Below are positions 16,880 through 24,339 of a stretch of 64,000 bases of DNA, piece after piece. Each line of letters starts with the position of its first letter. The stretch's first letter is position 1. Origin of the DNA: DASZUK01 sp035547695 (lineage in GTDB: Bacteria; Actinomycetota; Acidimicrobiia; Acidimicrobiales; RAAP-2); the NCBI GenBank assembly GCA_035547695.1, contig DASZUK010000056.1, positions 30,313 to 94,312 on the forward strand. Reading direction: 5' to 3'. The notes beneath the pieces were generated by a model. It was not told where the DNA came from and did not search any database. It saw only the letters and a list, made by a program, of their open reading frames with translations. The translations under genes and the position numbers were made by a program.

Positions 16880-17581
16880 TCAACCGTCCGCGGCGTCGGC
16901 GCCCCGCCACATGGGCTGGCGGACCCGGTCGTACAGGACGTCGCGGTGCTCGCCGCGGACGGCGGCGAACACGTGGTCACCCCACCGCTCGATGCCGACC
17001 AGCGGGGAGGGCAGCGCGTCGGGGGTGAACCAGCCGACGTCCCGGCACTCCAGCGGGTGCGGCTCCAGCTTGCCGCCGACGGCCTTGCAGTAGAACACCA
17101 GGGAGTACAGCGGGACCCTGGTGAACCCCAGCCGGAGGCCGTCGAGGACGGCGATCAGCCGGACCGGCTCGACCTCGATGCCGGTCTCCTCCCGGACCTC
17201 CTTCACCACCACCTCGGCCGCGGAGTAGCCGACGTCGCACCACCCGGTGGGGTACAGCCAGACCCCGGAGTCGGCCCGCTGGATCAGCAGCAGCTCGCCG
17301 TCGTCGTTGCCGACCGCGGCACCGACGGCCACCTTGGGGGTGACGTACCCGGGCACCCCGCTGCCGACCTGGCCGAGCCACTCCTGCACCAGGCCGGTGG
17401 CGTCGTCGGCCTCCGGGCCGGCCTGGTCGGCGACGGTCCGGATGTCGGCGGCCACGTGCAGGATCTCCTCGAACCGCTCCCGCTCGTACAGGCTCTCGGT
17501 GAAGCCCAGCCCGGTGCGGGCGATGGCCGCCAGGCTCTCGCTCCAGCGCAACAGGGTCCGGGTGGGCACGGTGGGGTCCAC
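16880..17581 (-). CDS. Nudix hydrolase with N-terminal Nudix_N_2 domain
   Basis: 233 residues. Residues 1-70 form the helical N-terminal domain (LLRWSESLAAIARTGLGFTES) seen in ADP-ribose/FAD-type Nudix proteins. The catalytic domain holds the Nudix box GYSAAEVVVKEVREETGI, which fits Gx5Ex7REUxEExGU, preceded by YPTGWCDVG. It hydrolyses a nucleoside diphosphate linked to another group; the exact substrate is unknown. GTG start with no Shine-Dalgarno, but a TAGCGT box 7 nt upstream suggests a leaderless transcript. Likely first gene of a two-gene unit with the GNAT gene. Confidence 0.9.
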   Translation of the reverse strand: MDPTVPTRTLLRWSESLAAIARTGLGFTESLYERERFEEILHVAADIRTVADQAGPEADDATGLVQEWLGQVGSGVPGYVTPKVAVGAAVGNDDGELLLIQRADSGVWLYPTGWCDVGYSAAEVVVKEVREETGIEVEPVRLIAVLDGLRLGFTRVPLYSLVFYCKAVGGKLEPHPLECRDVGWFTPDALPSPLVGIERWGDHVFAAVRGEHRDVLYDRVRQPMWRGADAADG

Positions 17582-17588
17582 GGGTCCG

Positions 17589-17594
17589 ACGCTA
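17589..17594 (-). promoter_or_regulatory. -10 box for leaderless Nudix transcript
   Basis: TAGCGT on the minus strand lies 7 nt upstream of the GTG at 17581. Confidence 0.45.
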
Positions 17595-17655
17595 CCGCGC
17601 CGGCACCGGCCGCCGGGCGCTGCCGCGGTGCACCTCCGGTGGACCAGAATGTGCC

Positions 17656-17856
17656 GTGCCCGTGAACGACGACTGCCGCCACTACGTCATGCAGACCAAC
17701 CCCCGCGGGGAGAAGTTGGAGCGGTGCAAGCTGGGCGCCAACGACCCGCTCCCGTTCAACTGCCCGGCCGGCTGCGTCTTCTACGAGCCCCGCCGGGTGT
17801 CCGCCGCCGGCTGGCAGGTGGCCCGGGACCAGGACCCGCCGGCCGGCCGTCGCTGA
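17656..17856 (+). CDS. Small four-cysteine protein of unknown function
   Basis: 66 residues from GTG 17656 (a GTG two codons later is also possible). Four cysteines, C7, C24, C36 and C40, sit in a conserved-looking core (CRHYVMQTNPRGEKLERCKL then FNCPAGCVFYEPRR). This spacing could bind zinc or an Fe-S cluster; that is inference. There is no signal peptide or membrane segment. It lies alone between the divergent Nudix gene and the convergent NIL gene. I do not recognise a named family. Confidence 0.65.
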   Translation: MPVNDDCRHYVMQTNPRGEKLERCKLGANDPLPFNCPAGCVFYEPRRVSAAGWQVARDQDPPAGRR

Positions 17857-17880
17857 CCGACCGGGCCGGCGCCCATCCCT

Positions 17881-17926
17881 GCCAGGTCTCAGCCCGGCCA
17901 GGTCTCAGCCCGGCCAGGTCTCAGCC
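17881..17926. repeat. Stop-codon-spanning 16-bp tandem repeat at the NIL-gene 3' end
   Basis: GCCAGGTCTCAGCCCG occurs at 17881-17896 and 17897-17912, with a third copy (last base excepted) from 17913. The third contains the TGA of the NIL gene (TCA at 17921-17923); the other two carry the same triplet downstream of the gene. Confidence 0.93.
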
Positions 17927-18166
17927 CTCCAGGATGTCCCCCAGCAGGTCCACGCCGACCCCCTCCTGGCGGAGCCACTGGAGGCTCTCGTCCACGGCGG
18001 CCGCCTCCCCTTCCAGCTCGCAGACGATCCAGCCGCCGTCGTCTTCGACGTTGGCGCGGCGGATGCTGGGATCGACGTCGAAGTGGCGGACCATCCGGGC
18101 GAGCAGCGGGACCCGCACCATGGACTCCGGAAAGGTCACCTTGACCTGCACCTTCACCGTGCTCAT
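17921..18166 (-). CDS. NIL-domain protein
   Basis: 81 residues consisting of one ACT-like NIL domain (MSTVKVQVKVTFPES, VDPSIRRANVEDDGGWIVCELEG). NIL domains occur at the C-terminus of methionine ABC transporter ATPases and in Fe-S ferredoxins of sulfur metabolism, where they probably sense thiols or amino acids. The start codon overlaps the larE stop (ATGA), so it is made together with LarE and HemQ. A role beside sulfur donation by LarE is attractive but inferred. Its 3' end has three tandem 16-bp repeats. Confidence 0.82.
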   Translation of the reverse strand: MSTVKVQVKVTFPESMVRVPLLARMVRHFDVDPSIRRANVEDDGGWIVCELEGEAAAVDESLQWLRQEGVGVDLLGDILEG

Positions 18167-19047
18167 CGGGCACCTCCATGCGACGTGCCCACGGCGTCGC
18201 TGGCCCGGAGACGTCCGTCGGCGGCGTCGGGGCCGGGGCCGGCGGGGCCGGGGCCGGCCAGCACCCGGTTGAGGCTGCCGGACCGGAGGCCCTCCAGGTC
18301 CAGGGCGACGAAGGCGTAGCCGGCCGCCCGGACGGCCGCCACCACCTGCCCCCGCTGCTCCACCACCGCCGTCAGGGCCGCTTCGGGAACCTCGATGCGG
18401 GCGACGTCGCCGTGGTGACGGACGCGCAGCTCGGTGAAGCCGAGGCGGCGCAGTCCCGACTCGGCCCGGGCCACCGAACCCAGGGCACCCAGGGTGACGG
18501 CGGTGCCGTAGGGCAGCCGGGAGGCCAGGCAGGCGGCGGCCGGCTTGTCCCAGGTCCGCAGGCCCAGGTGCCGCGACCAGTGCCGGACCCGGTCCTTGGT
18601 GAAGCCGGCTTCCACCAGCGGGAACCGGGCGCCGCGGCCGGCGGCGGCCTGCTGGCCGGGGCGGTGGTCACCGAGGTCGTCCAGGTTGACCCCGAGGACC
18701 ACGGTGGCGCCCTCCGAGTCGGCCAGCGGCTCCAGCACGTCCATCAGGGCGGTCTTGCAATGGGCGCAGCGGTCCGGGCCGTTGGCCACGTAGGCGGGGT
18801 CGTCCATCTCGGCCGTCGGCACCCCGATCCACCGGAGCCCCCACTCCGCGGCCAGGGCCCGGCAGTCGGCCTCCTGGTCGGCGGCCAGCGACGGCGACAC
18901 CGCGGTGGCGCAGAGCACCCGGTCCGGGCCGAGCAGGTCGTGGGCCACCCGGGCCAGGAAGGCGGAGTCGGTGCCGCCGCTGAAGGCCACCACGACGGAG
19001 CCGAGGTCGGACAGCTCGGCCCGGAGGGCCTCCAGGGTGCCGGTCAT
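18163..19047 (-). CDS. larE: ATP-dependent sacrificial sulfur transferase LarE
   Basis: 294 residues. LarE adenylates the biscarboxylated pyridinium mononucleotide and donates sulfur to make the thiocarboxylates of the nickel-pincer cofactor. PP-loop SGGTDS at residues 23-28; C94 and C97 in PDRCAHCK; C173 in KPAAACLASRLPYG. In Lactobacillus LarE a single cysteine in the last motif is sacrificed; three cysteines, as here, suggest the variant in which an Fe-S cluster carries the sulfur (family knowledge, not shown here). It starts in the hemQ stop (ATGA) and its stop starts the NIL gene. The Gly/Pro-rich tail (about 265-294) is not part of the core. Confidence 0.92.
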   Translation of the reverse strand: MTGTLEALRAELSDLGSVVVAFSGGTDSAFLARVAHDLLGPDRVLCATAVSPSLAADQEADCRALAAEWGLRWIGVPTAEMDDPAYVANGPDRCAHCKTALMDVLEPLADSEGATVVLGVNLDDLGDHRPGQQAAAGRGARFPLVEAGFTKDRVRHWSRHLGLRTWDKPAAACLASRLPYGTAVTLGALGSVARAESGLRRLGFTELRVRHHGDVARIEVPEAALTAVVEQRGQVVAAVRAAGYAFVALDLEGLRSGSLNRVLAGPGPAGPGPDAADGRLRASDAVGTSHGGAR

Positions 19048-19751
19048 CCGCCGGCTCCCGCCCGGTCCAGGACGTCGGGCAGGTCGGCCACCATGCCGGT
19101 GTAGAACGGCCCGAACTCGGCGTAGTGGGCGGAGGCTTCGTCGAACCGCATCTGGTAGACGCACGCCTTCAGGTCGTCGGGATGGACCCCGAACAGGGTG
19201 ACCCCCCACTCCCAGTCGTCCAGCCCGGTGGACCCGGTGATGAGCTGCAGGATGCGGCCGTGGAAGGTCCGCCCCACCGCGCCGTGGGCGTACATCAGGG
19301 CCTTGCGGGACTCGAAGTCGAGGGCGTACCAGTTGTGGTCGGCGGCCCGGCGCTTGGACATGGGGTAGAAGCAGAACGCCCGCTTGCCGTCCGGAGGGAG
19401 CGACGGGAACAGGCGGGCCTGCTTCAGCTCCTCGGGGACGCCGGCGGCGTACTCGGACAGTTCGGTGAGGGACACGTAGGAGGCCGCCGGGACCAGCCCG
19501 GCCTGCTGGACCGCGGTCTGGAACTGCCGGAGCTGCCACAGGTCCGGGCCGAGGACCATCAGGCCGACGTCGGCCTTGTGGCCGAGCATGGCGGCGGCCA
19601 CCACCTGGTTGCCACCCTTGCGGGCGGCCTCTTCGGCGGCCAGCAGGGCCGGGACGTCCACGGTGCCGGCACCCGGGGCGGGGAGCCGGCAGAACAGGTG
19701 CAGCACCCCCCAACCGGTCGTCGGCTGCAGGGGATCGGGGGAAGCGGCCAC
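19044..19751 (-). CDS. hemQ: Chlorite dismutase-family protein, probable coproheme decarboxylase HemQ
   Basis: 235 residues, the length of actinobacterial HemQ. It oxidatively decarboxylates coproheme III to heme b in the coproporphyrin-dependent pathway. The catalytic Tyr region FCFYPMSKRRAADHNWYAL and the heme-side helix with a His (MYAHGAVGRTFHGRI) are present. GTG start; TAAGCT lies 6 nt upstream, so the mRNA is probably leaderless. First gene of a three-gene operon with larE and the NIL gene, each overlapping the next by 4 nt. No other heme-pathway gene is in the window. Confidence 0.88.
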   Translation of the reverse strand: MAASPDPLQPTTGWGVLHLFCRLPAPGAGTVDVPALLAAEEAARKGGNQVVAAAMLGHKADVGLMVLGPDLWQLRQFQTAVQQAGLVPAASYVSLTELSEYAAGVPEELKQARLFPSLPPDGKRAFCFYPMSKRRAADHNWYALDFESRKALMYAHGAVGRTFHGRILQLITGSTGLDDWEWGVTLFGVHPDDLKACVYQMRFDEASAHYAEFGPFYTGMVADLPDVLDRAGAGG

Positions 19752-19757
19752 GGCGCC

Positions 19758-19763
19758 AGCTTA
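19758..19763 (-). promoter_or_regulatory. -10 box for leaderless hemQ-larE-NIL transcript
   Basis: TAAGCT on the minus strand ends 6 nt before the hemQ GTG. Confidence 0.5.
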
Positions 19764-19787
19764 CGGACCATCCGGCCCCGGTCGCGA

Positions 19788-19813
19788 CGAAGGGGCGCCG
19801 GAGCGCCCCTTCG
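19788..19813 (-). terminator. Strong hairpin downstream of groEL
   Basis: CGAAGGGGCGC and GCGCCCCTTCG form a perfect 11-bp stem around a 4-nt loop, about 80 nt after the groEL stop and beyond the stop-associated repeats. It lacks a T run but is the longest perfect stem seen in the window; a terminator shielding the hemQ promoter is likely. Confidence 0.7.
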
Positions 19814-19831
19814 CCAACTGCGGTTGTGCCG

Positions 19832-19904
19832 GTCGGACGAGACGCCCGCCGTCCGTTGTCGGACGAGAAGTCCTCCCTGTCTCTGGTCGGACTAGAAGTC
19901 CTCC
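19832..19904. repeat. Stop-codon-spanning 28-bp tandem repeat at the groEL 3' end
   Basis: GTCGGACTAGAAGTCCTCC (19886-19904) encodes the GroEL C-terminal MEDF and its TAG. GTCGGACGAGAAGTCCTCC (19858-19876) is the same with one change that turns the stop triplet into a sense triplet. A decayed third copy, GTCGGACGAGA, starts at 19832. Period 28, then about 26. Confidence 0.9.
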
Positions 19905-21511
19905 ATGCCGCCGCCGGGCATGGCCGGGGCCTTGTCCTCGGGCTTGTCCACGATGACGGCCTCGGTGGTGAGGAACAGGGCGGCGATGGATGCGGCGTTC
20001 TGCAGGGCCGACCGGGTGACCTTGGCGGCGTCGATGACGCCGGCGGCGAACAGGTCGCCGTAGTCACCGGTGGCCGCGTTGAGGCCCTCGGCACCCTGCA
20101 GGTTGCGCACCTTCTCGACGATGACCCCGCCCTCCAGGCCGGCGTTGACGGCGATCTGCTTGAGCGGCTCCTCGACGGCCCGAGCCACGATGCGGGCACC
20201 GGTGGCCTCGTCGCCCTCCAGCTTGCCGGCACGGTCCAAGATGGCGGTCTGCGCCCGCAGCAGGGCGACGCCGCCGCCGGGGACCACGCCCTCTTCGATG
20301 GCGGCCTTGGTGGTGGAGACGGCGTCCTCGATGCGGTGCTTCTTCTCTTTCAGCTCCACCTCGGTGGCGGCGCCGACCTTGATGACGGCCACGCCGCCGG
20401 ACAGCTTGGCCAGCCGCTCCTGCAGCTTCTCCCGGTCGTAGTCGGAGTCGGTGTTCTCGATCTCGGCCTTGATCTGGTTGATGCGGCCCTTGATGTCGGC
20501 GTCGTCGCCGGCGCCCTCGACAATGGTGGTCTCGTCCTTGGTGACCACCACCTTGCGGGCCTGCCCCAGCAGCTCGACGCCGACGTTCTCCAGCTTCAGC
20601 CCCACCTCCTCGGTGACGACCTGGCCGCCGGTGAGGATGGCGATGTCCTGCAGCATGGCCTTGCGGCGCTCACCGAACCCGGGAGCCTTGACCGAGACGC
20701 TCTTGAAGGTGCCGCGGATCTTGTTGACCACCAGGGTGGCCAGGGCCTCGCCCTCGACGTCCTCGGCCACGATCACCAGCGGCTTGCCGCTCTGCATGAC
20801 CTTCTCCAGGACCGGCAGCAGGTCGCGGACGGCGGAGATCTTGGAACCGACCAGCAGGACGTAGGCGTCCTCCAGGACGGCCTCCATCCGCTCCGGGTCG
20901 GTGACGAAGTAGGGGGAGATGTAGCCCTTGTCGAACCGCATCCCCTCGACCAGGTCCATGTCCATGCCGAAGGTCTGGGACTCCTCGACGGTGATGACCC
21001 CGTCCTTGCCGACCTTGTCGATGGCCTCGGCGATCATGCCGCCGATCTCGGTGTCGGCCGCCGAGATGGAGGCCACCTGGGAGATCTGCTCCTTGGAGTC
21101 GGTGTCCTTGGCGATGCCGTGGATGGCGTTGATGGCCTCCTCGACGGCGGCCTCGATGCCCTTCTTGAGCGACATCGGGTTGGCCCCGGCGGCCACGTTG
21201 CGGAGGCCCTCGTGGACCATGGCCCAGGCCAGGACGGTGGCCGTGGTGGTGCCGTCACCGGCGACGTCGTCGGTCTTCTTGGCCACCTCCTTCACCAGCT
21301 CGGCCCCGATCTTCTCGTAGGGGTCCTCCAGCTCGATGTCCTTGGCGATGGACACCCCGTCGTTGGTGATGGTGGGGGCGCCCCACTTCTTGTCCAGCAC
21401 CACGTTGCGGCCCTTCGGCCCCAGGGTCACCCGGACGGCGTCGGCCAGCTTGTTCATGCCGGTCTCCAGCGCCCGGCGGGCGTCCTCGTCGAAGGCGATC
21501 AGCTTGGGCAT
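19892..21511 (-). CDS. groEL: 60 kDa chaperonin GroEL
   Basis: 539 residues. ATP-driven folding chamber that works with GroES. Typical N-terminus (MPKLIAFDEDARRALETGMN), ATP-binding GDGTTTATVLA and a C-terminus ending GGGMEDF; the Gly-Met tail is short. ATG preceded by GGAGGAACC. No groES is adjacent, as is common for actinobacterial groEL2 copies. A perfect CIRCE element lies about 85 bp upstream, so it should be repressed by HrcA and induced by heat. The 3' end shows a 28-bp tandem repeat and a strong hairpin. Confidence 0.97.
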   Translation of the reverse strand: MPKLIAFDEDARRALETGMNKLADAVRVTLGPKGRNVVLDKKWGAPTITNDGVSIAKDIELEDPYEKIGAELVKEVAKKTDDVAGDGTTTATVLAWAMVHEGLRNVAAGANPMSLKKGIEAAVEEAINAIHGIAKDTDSKEQISQVASISAADTEIGGMIAEAIDKVGKDGVITVEESQTFGMDMDLVEGMRFDKGYISPYFVTDPERMEAVLEDAYVLLVGSKISAVRDLLPVLEKVMQSGKPLVIVAEDVEGEALATLVVNKIRGTFKSVSVKAPGFGERRKAMLQDIAILTGGQVVTEEVGLKLENVGVELLGQARKVVVTKDETTIVEGAGDDADIKGRINQIKAEIENTDSDYDREKLQERLAKLSGGVAVIKVGAATEVELKEKKHRIEDAVSTTKAAIEEGVVPGGGVALLRAQTAILDRAGKLEGDEATGARIVARAVEEPLKQIAVNAGLEGGVIVEKVRNLQGAEGLNAATGDYGDLFAAGVIDAAKVTRSALQNAASIAALFLTTEAVIVDKPEDKAPAMPGGGMEDF

Positions 21512-21594
21512 GTGGGTGGTTCCTCCGTTGCTCAGCCGGCCGCCGGGCCGGCGCAGTCCTGGCGCTTACTCGCTCCGGAAGTCTACCGGGTCTG

Positions 21595-21621
21595 TTAGCA
21601 CTCTCATACGTCGAGTGCTAA
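21595..21621. promoter_or_regulatory. CIRCE element (HrcA operator) for groEL
   Basis: TTAGCACTC (21595-21603), nine bases, GAGTGCTAA (21613-21621) match the CIRCE consensus exactly. On the minus strand a possible promoter sits just upstream: -35 TTGACC (21647-21652) and -10 TTTGCT (21623-21628), 18 bp apart. That would place CIRCE over the transcription start and the early leader. Confidence 0.95.
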
Positions 21622-21658
21622 CAGCAAACCACGCCCGGCAGATGCGGGTCAACCCCCT

Positions 21659-21726
21659 GCGCTGTCGGCCCGGCCGGCGGGGTCAGCCGCCGGCGCTGTC
21701 CACCGGGCCGGCGGGGTCAGCCGCCG
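21659..21726. repeat. Stop-codon-spanning 34-bp tandem repeat at the moaD-like 3' end
   Basis: Two 34-bp copies, 21659-21692 and 21693-21726, share GCCGGCGGGGTCAGCCGCCG and differ only in a few internal bases. The second includes the final codons and TGA of the MoaD/ThiS-like gene; the first carries the same TCA triplet at 21683-21685 outside the gene. Confidence 0.92.
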
Positions 21727-21992
21727 GCGACGGCGGGGACGACCGAGATGGTCTGGCCGGCGGTGACCGGGGTGGTGAGGCCGTCGAGGAAACGGACGTC
21801 CTCGTCGGCGAGGAAGACGTTGACGAACCGCCGGAGCTGGCCGGCGTCGTCGAAGATGCGGTCGGCGAAGCCGGGGTGGGCCGCGTCGAGGGCTTTCAGG
21901 GCTTCACCGACGGTGGCGCCGTCCACCTGGACTTCGCCGGCCCCGCCGGTCAGGGTGCGGAGCTGGGTGGGGATACGGACGGACACGCTCAT
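21717..21992 (-). CDS. MoaD/ThiS-family sulfur-carrier-like protein
   Basis: 91 residues with a ubiquitin-like beta-grasp fold (MSVSVRIPTQLRTLTGG, VNVFLADEDVRFLDGL) and a C-terminal Gly-Gly, the site that becomes a thiocarboxylate in carriers. It overlaps the thrC stop by 4 nt (ATGA). In mycobacteria a similar carrier, CysO, feeds sulfur to cysteine synthase CysM. Pairing with a threonine synthase-like PLP enzyme suggests either a conserved operon of convenience or a sulfur-transfer role (inference). No MoeB- or Mec-type partner gene is adjacent. Confidence 0.85.
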   Translation of the reverse strand: MSVSVRIPTQLRTLTGGAGEVQVDGATVGEALKALDAAHPGFADRIFDDAGQLRRFVNVFLADEDVRFLDGLTTPVTAGQTISVVPAVAGG

Positions 21993-23251
21993 CGGGAAGG
22001 CTCCTCGGTGGTCAGGGAGTGGTCGGGATCGACGGCGGCGTCGAAGGCGTCCAGGGTGGGGTCGATGGTGACGGTGGGGCCGACGGCGCCGGCAAGGGCC
22101 TCGACGGTCTTCAGGCCGTGGCCGGTGACCATGGCGACCACCCGCTCGTCCCGGCGGACGACCCCCTGGGCGGCCAGCTTGGCCAGGGTGGCGATGGTGA
22201 CGCCGCCGGCGGTCTCGGCGAAGATGCCCTCGGTCCGGGCCAGCAGGCCGATGGCGTCGACGATCTCGGCATCGGTGACCGCGGCGCAGGACCCGCCGGA
22301 CCGGCGGATGGCGTCCAGGGCGTACCAGCCGTCGGCCGGGTTGCCGATGGCCAGGGACTTGGCGATGGTGGACGGCCGGACCGGCCGGATGGCGTCGGTG
22401 CCCTCGGCGAAGGCGGTGGCCACCGGGGCGCAGCCGGCGGCCTGGGCCCCGGAGACCCGGACGGACGGGACCTCGTCCAGCAGGCCGACCTTGCCGAGCT
22501 CGGCGAAGCCCTTGGCCACCTTGGTCAGTTGGCTACCGGACCCGATGGGGACCACGACGTGGTCGGGGGCCTCCCAGCCGAGCTGCTCGGCGGTCTCGAA
22601 GGCCAGGGTCTTGGAGCCCTCGGCGTAGTAGGTGCGGACGTTGACGTTGACGAAGGCCCAGCCGGGGCGCTCGCTGGTCAGCTCGGCGCAGAGCCGGTTG
22701 ACGTCGTCGTAGTTGCCCTTGACGGCCACCACGGTGCCGCCGTAGACGGCGGTCATGGTCACCTTGGCCGCCTCCAGGTCGCTCGGGATGAGCACCACGG
22801 AGGCCATCCCGGCCCGGGCGGCGTGGGCGGCGACGGAGTTGGCCAGGTTGCCGGTGGAGGCGCAGGCGGCCACCTTGAAGCCGAGCTGCCGGGCCTTGGT
22901 CAGGGCGACCGACACCACCCGGTCCTTGAACGACCCGGTGGGGTTGGCGGTGTCGTCCTTGATCCACAGCTCCCCCAGGCCGAGCTCGGCGGCCAGCCGG
23001 TCGGCGCGGTGCAGGGGGGTGAAGCCGGCGCCCAGCTCGACCGGGGTGGCGTCGTCCACCGGGAGCAGGTCGCGGTACCGCCAGATGGACCGGGGGCCCT
23101 CGGCGATGCGCTGCCGGCTCACCGAGGCGGCGACGGCGTCGTAGTCGTAGGCCACCTCCAGGGGGCCGAAGCAGAAGTCGCAGACGTGCAGGGCCTCGGC
23201 CGGGAACTCACGGCCGCACTCACGACAGCGCAGCCCGGTGACATGGTCCAT
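21989..23251 (-). CDS. thrC: Threonine synthase
   Basis: 420 residues from ATG 23251, chosen because AGGAGGA lies 5-6 nt upstream; the frame opens 28 codons earlier without support. PLP beta-family fold: PLP lysine in NPTGSFKDRV, phosphate loop ASTGNLANSVAAHAA. An N-terminal zinc-ribbon-like pair, CRECG and CDFC, marks the class with a cysteine-rich start. Converts O-phosphohomoserine to threonine. The leader contains two direct repeats of TGCATGGCAC (plus-strand 23315-23324 and 23326-23335), which might be an operator. Coupled to the MoaD-like gene. Confidence 0.92.
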   Translation of the reverse strand: MDHVTGLRCRECGREFPAEALHVCDFCFGPLEVAYDYDAVAASVSRQRIAEGPRSIWRYRDLLPVDDATPVELGAGFTPLHRADRLAAELGLGELWIKDDTANPTGSFKDRVVSVALTKARQLGFKVAACASTGNLANSVAAHAARAGMASVVLIPSDLEAAKVTMTAVYGGTVVAVKGNYDDVNRLCAELTSERPGWAFVNVNVRTYYAEGSKTLAFETAEQLGWEAPDHVVVPIGSGSQLTKVAKGFAELGKVGLLDEVPSVRVSGAQAAGCAPVATAFAEGTDAIRPVRPSTIAKSLAIGNPADGWYALDAIRRSGGSCAAVTDAEIVDAIGLLARTEGIFAETAGGVTIATLAKLAAQGVVRRDERVVAMVTGHGLKTVEALAGAVGPTVTIDPTLDAFDAAVDPDHSLTTEEPSR

Positions 23252-23314
23252 GACGGTCCTCCTCATCGGTCGGGCATTGGCACCTGGTCCCCACACTGTG
23301 TCCGCACGCTGTCG

Positions 23315-23335
23315 TGCATGGCACCTGCATGGCAC
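23315..23335. repeat. 11-bp-spaced direct repeat in the thrC-gpgS divergent region
   Basis: TGCATGGCAC occurs at 23315-23324 and 23326-23335. One helical turn separates the copies, as in many activator or repressor sites. The rest of the 243-bp divergent region shows no RNA structure or small gene that I can support. Confidence 0.4.
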
Positions 23336-23494
23336 TGGTTGCCGCGGCGTCGCAGGGCCCGTCCCTCAGCCGCTCTGGATGATCTCCCTATGGTGGTCGA
23401 TCTCCCGGCTGTCGTCAATACCGCCATGTCGCCTGGCCCGCCTGGGGCCCCGACTGGCGGTGGCCGGCGGGGGCGGTGACGGGGACGGCCCGAG

Positions 23495-24289
23495 ATGGGG
23501 GATGATCGGGTGGTGACGGGCGGACCGAGGACCTTCGACGGCTCGGCCTTCGACGCCGACGATCTGGTGGCGGCCAAGGCCGGTCGGTCGGTGACGGTGT
23601 GCATCCCGGCCAGGGACGAGGAGCGGACGGTGGGGGCGGTGGTGGGGGCGGTGCGGCGGGCCCACTGCCTCGACGCCGGCGGATCGGGCCTGGTGGACGA
23701 GGTGGTGGTGGTGGACGACCGGTCGGTGGACGGCACCGCGGCGGCGGCTGGGGATGCCGGAGCCCGGGTGCTGGCGGTCCGCGACGGGGGCGGCAAGGGC
23801 GGGGCGATGGCGGCGGGGGTGGAGGGGTCGGTGGGCGACCTGGTCGTGTTCCTGGACGCCGACGTGGAGAACACCACGGCCGGGTTCGTGACCGGCCTGC
23901 TGGGGCCGCTGCTGACGGAGGACGACGTGGCGCTGGTGAAGGGCTTCTACCGGCGGCCGCTCGGCGGCCAGGCGTCCGGCGGGGGGCGGGTGACCGAGTT
24001 GATGGCCCGGCCGCTCATCGAAGTGCTGTTCCCGGCCCTGGTGGACGTCCGGCAACCGCTGGCCGGGGAGACGGCGGCGCCGCGGTGGGTGCTGGAGAAG
24101 CTGCAGTTGGCCCCGGACTACGGGGTGGAGCTGGGCATGCTGGTGGACGTGGCCGCCCGGTTCGGGGCCGGGTCCATCGCCCAGGTGGACCTGGGGGTGC
24201 GGGTGCACCGCAACCGGTCGCTGGACGAGCTGCGCCCCCAGGCGGTGCAGGTCCTCCGGGCGGCGTTGGACCGGTCGGGGCGACGCTAG
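23495..24289 (+). CDS. gpgS: Glucosyl-3-phosphoglycerate synthase (GT81)
   Basis: 264 residues. Makes glucosyl-3-phosphoglycerate from NDP-glucose and 3-phosphoglycerate, the first step to glucosylglycerate and, in mycobacteria, methylglucose lipopolysaccharide. GT-A fold signals: CIPARDEERTVGAVV, VDEVVVVDDRSVDGT and the metal-binding DxD-like FLDADVEN; the acceptor part has VKGFYRRPL and ETAAPRWVLE. About 60 residues shorter than mycobacterial GpgS, mostly at the N-terminus. It lies directly before otsA, so two compatible-solute genes adjoin. The ATG at 23495 has only a weak upstream site; a GTG six codons in is possible. Confidence 0.85.
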   Translation: MGDDRVVTGGPRTFDGSAFDADDLVAAKAGRSVTVCIPARDEERTVGAVVGAVRRAHCLDAGGSGLVDEVVVVDDRSVDGTAAAAGDAGARVLAVRDGGGKGGAMAAGVEGSVGDLVVFLDADVENTTAGFVTGLLGPLLTEDDVALVKGFYRRPLGGQASGGGRVTELMARPLIEVLFPALVDVRQPLAGETAAPRWVLEKLQLAPDYGVELGMLVDVAARFGAGSIAQVDLGVRVHRNRSLDELRPQAVQVLRAALDRSGRR

Positions 24290-24327
24290 GTCCAGCCGGC
24301 CAGGGCGTCGGGCACCGGCCGGGCGGG

Positions 24328-24333
24328 TAGCGT
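24328..24333 (+). promoter_or_regulatory. -10 box for leaderless otsA transcript
   Basis: TAGCGT ends 6 nt before the otsA ATG, in the 50-bp gap after gpgS. otsA may therefore have its own promoter. Confidence 0.45.
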
Positions 24334-24339
24334 CGGGCC

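Noticed and set aside
21512..21660. A groES gene upstream of groEL.
   Set aside because: The upstream region has only CIRCE, promoter-like sequence and the moaD-side repeat; no GroES-like frame exists.
23252..23494. A riboswitch or attenuator in front of thrC.
   Set aside because: No leader peptide with Thr/Ile codons, no terminator/antiterminator pair and no known riboswitch core was seen; only a short direct repeat.
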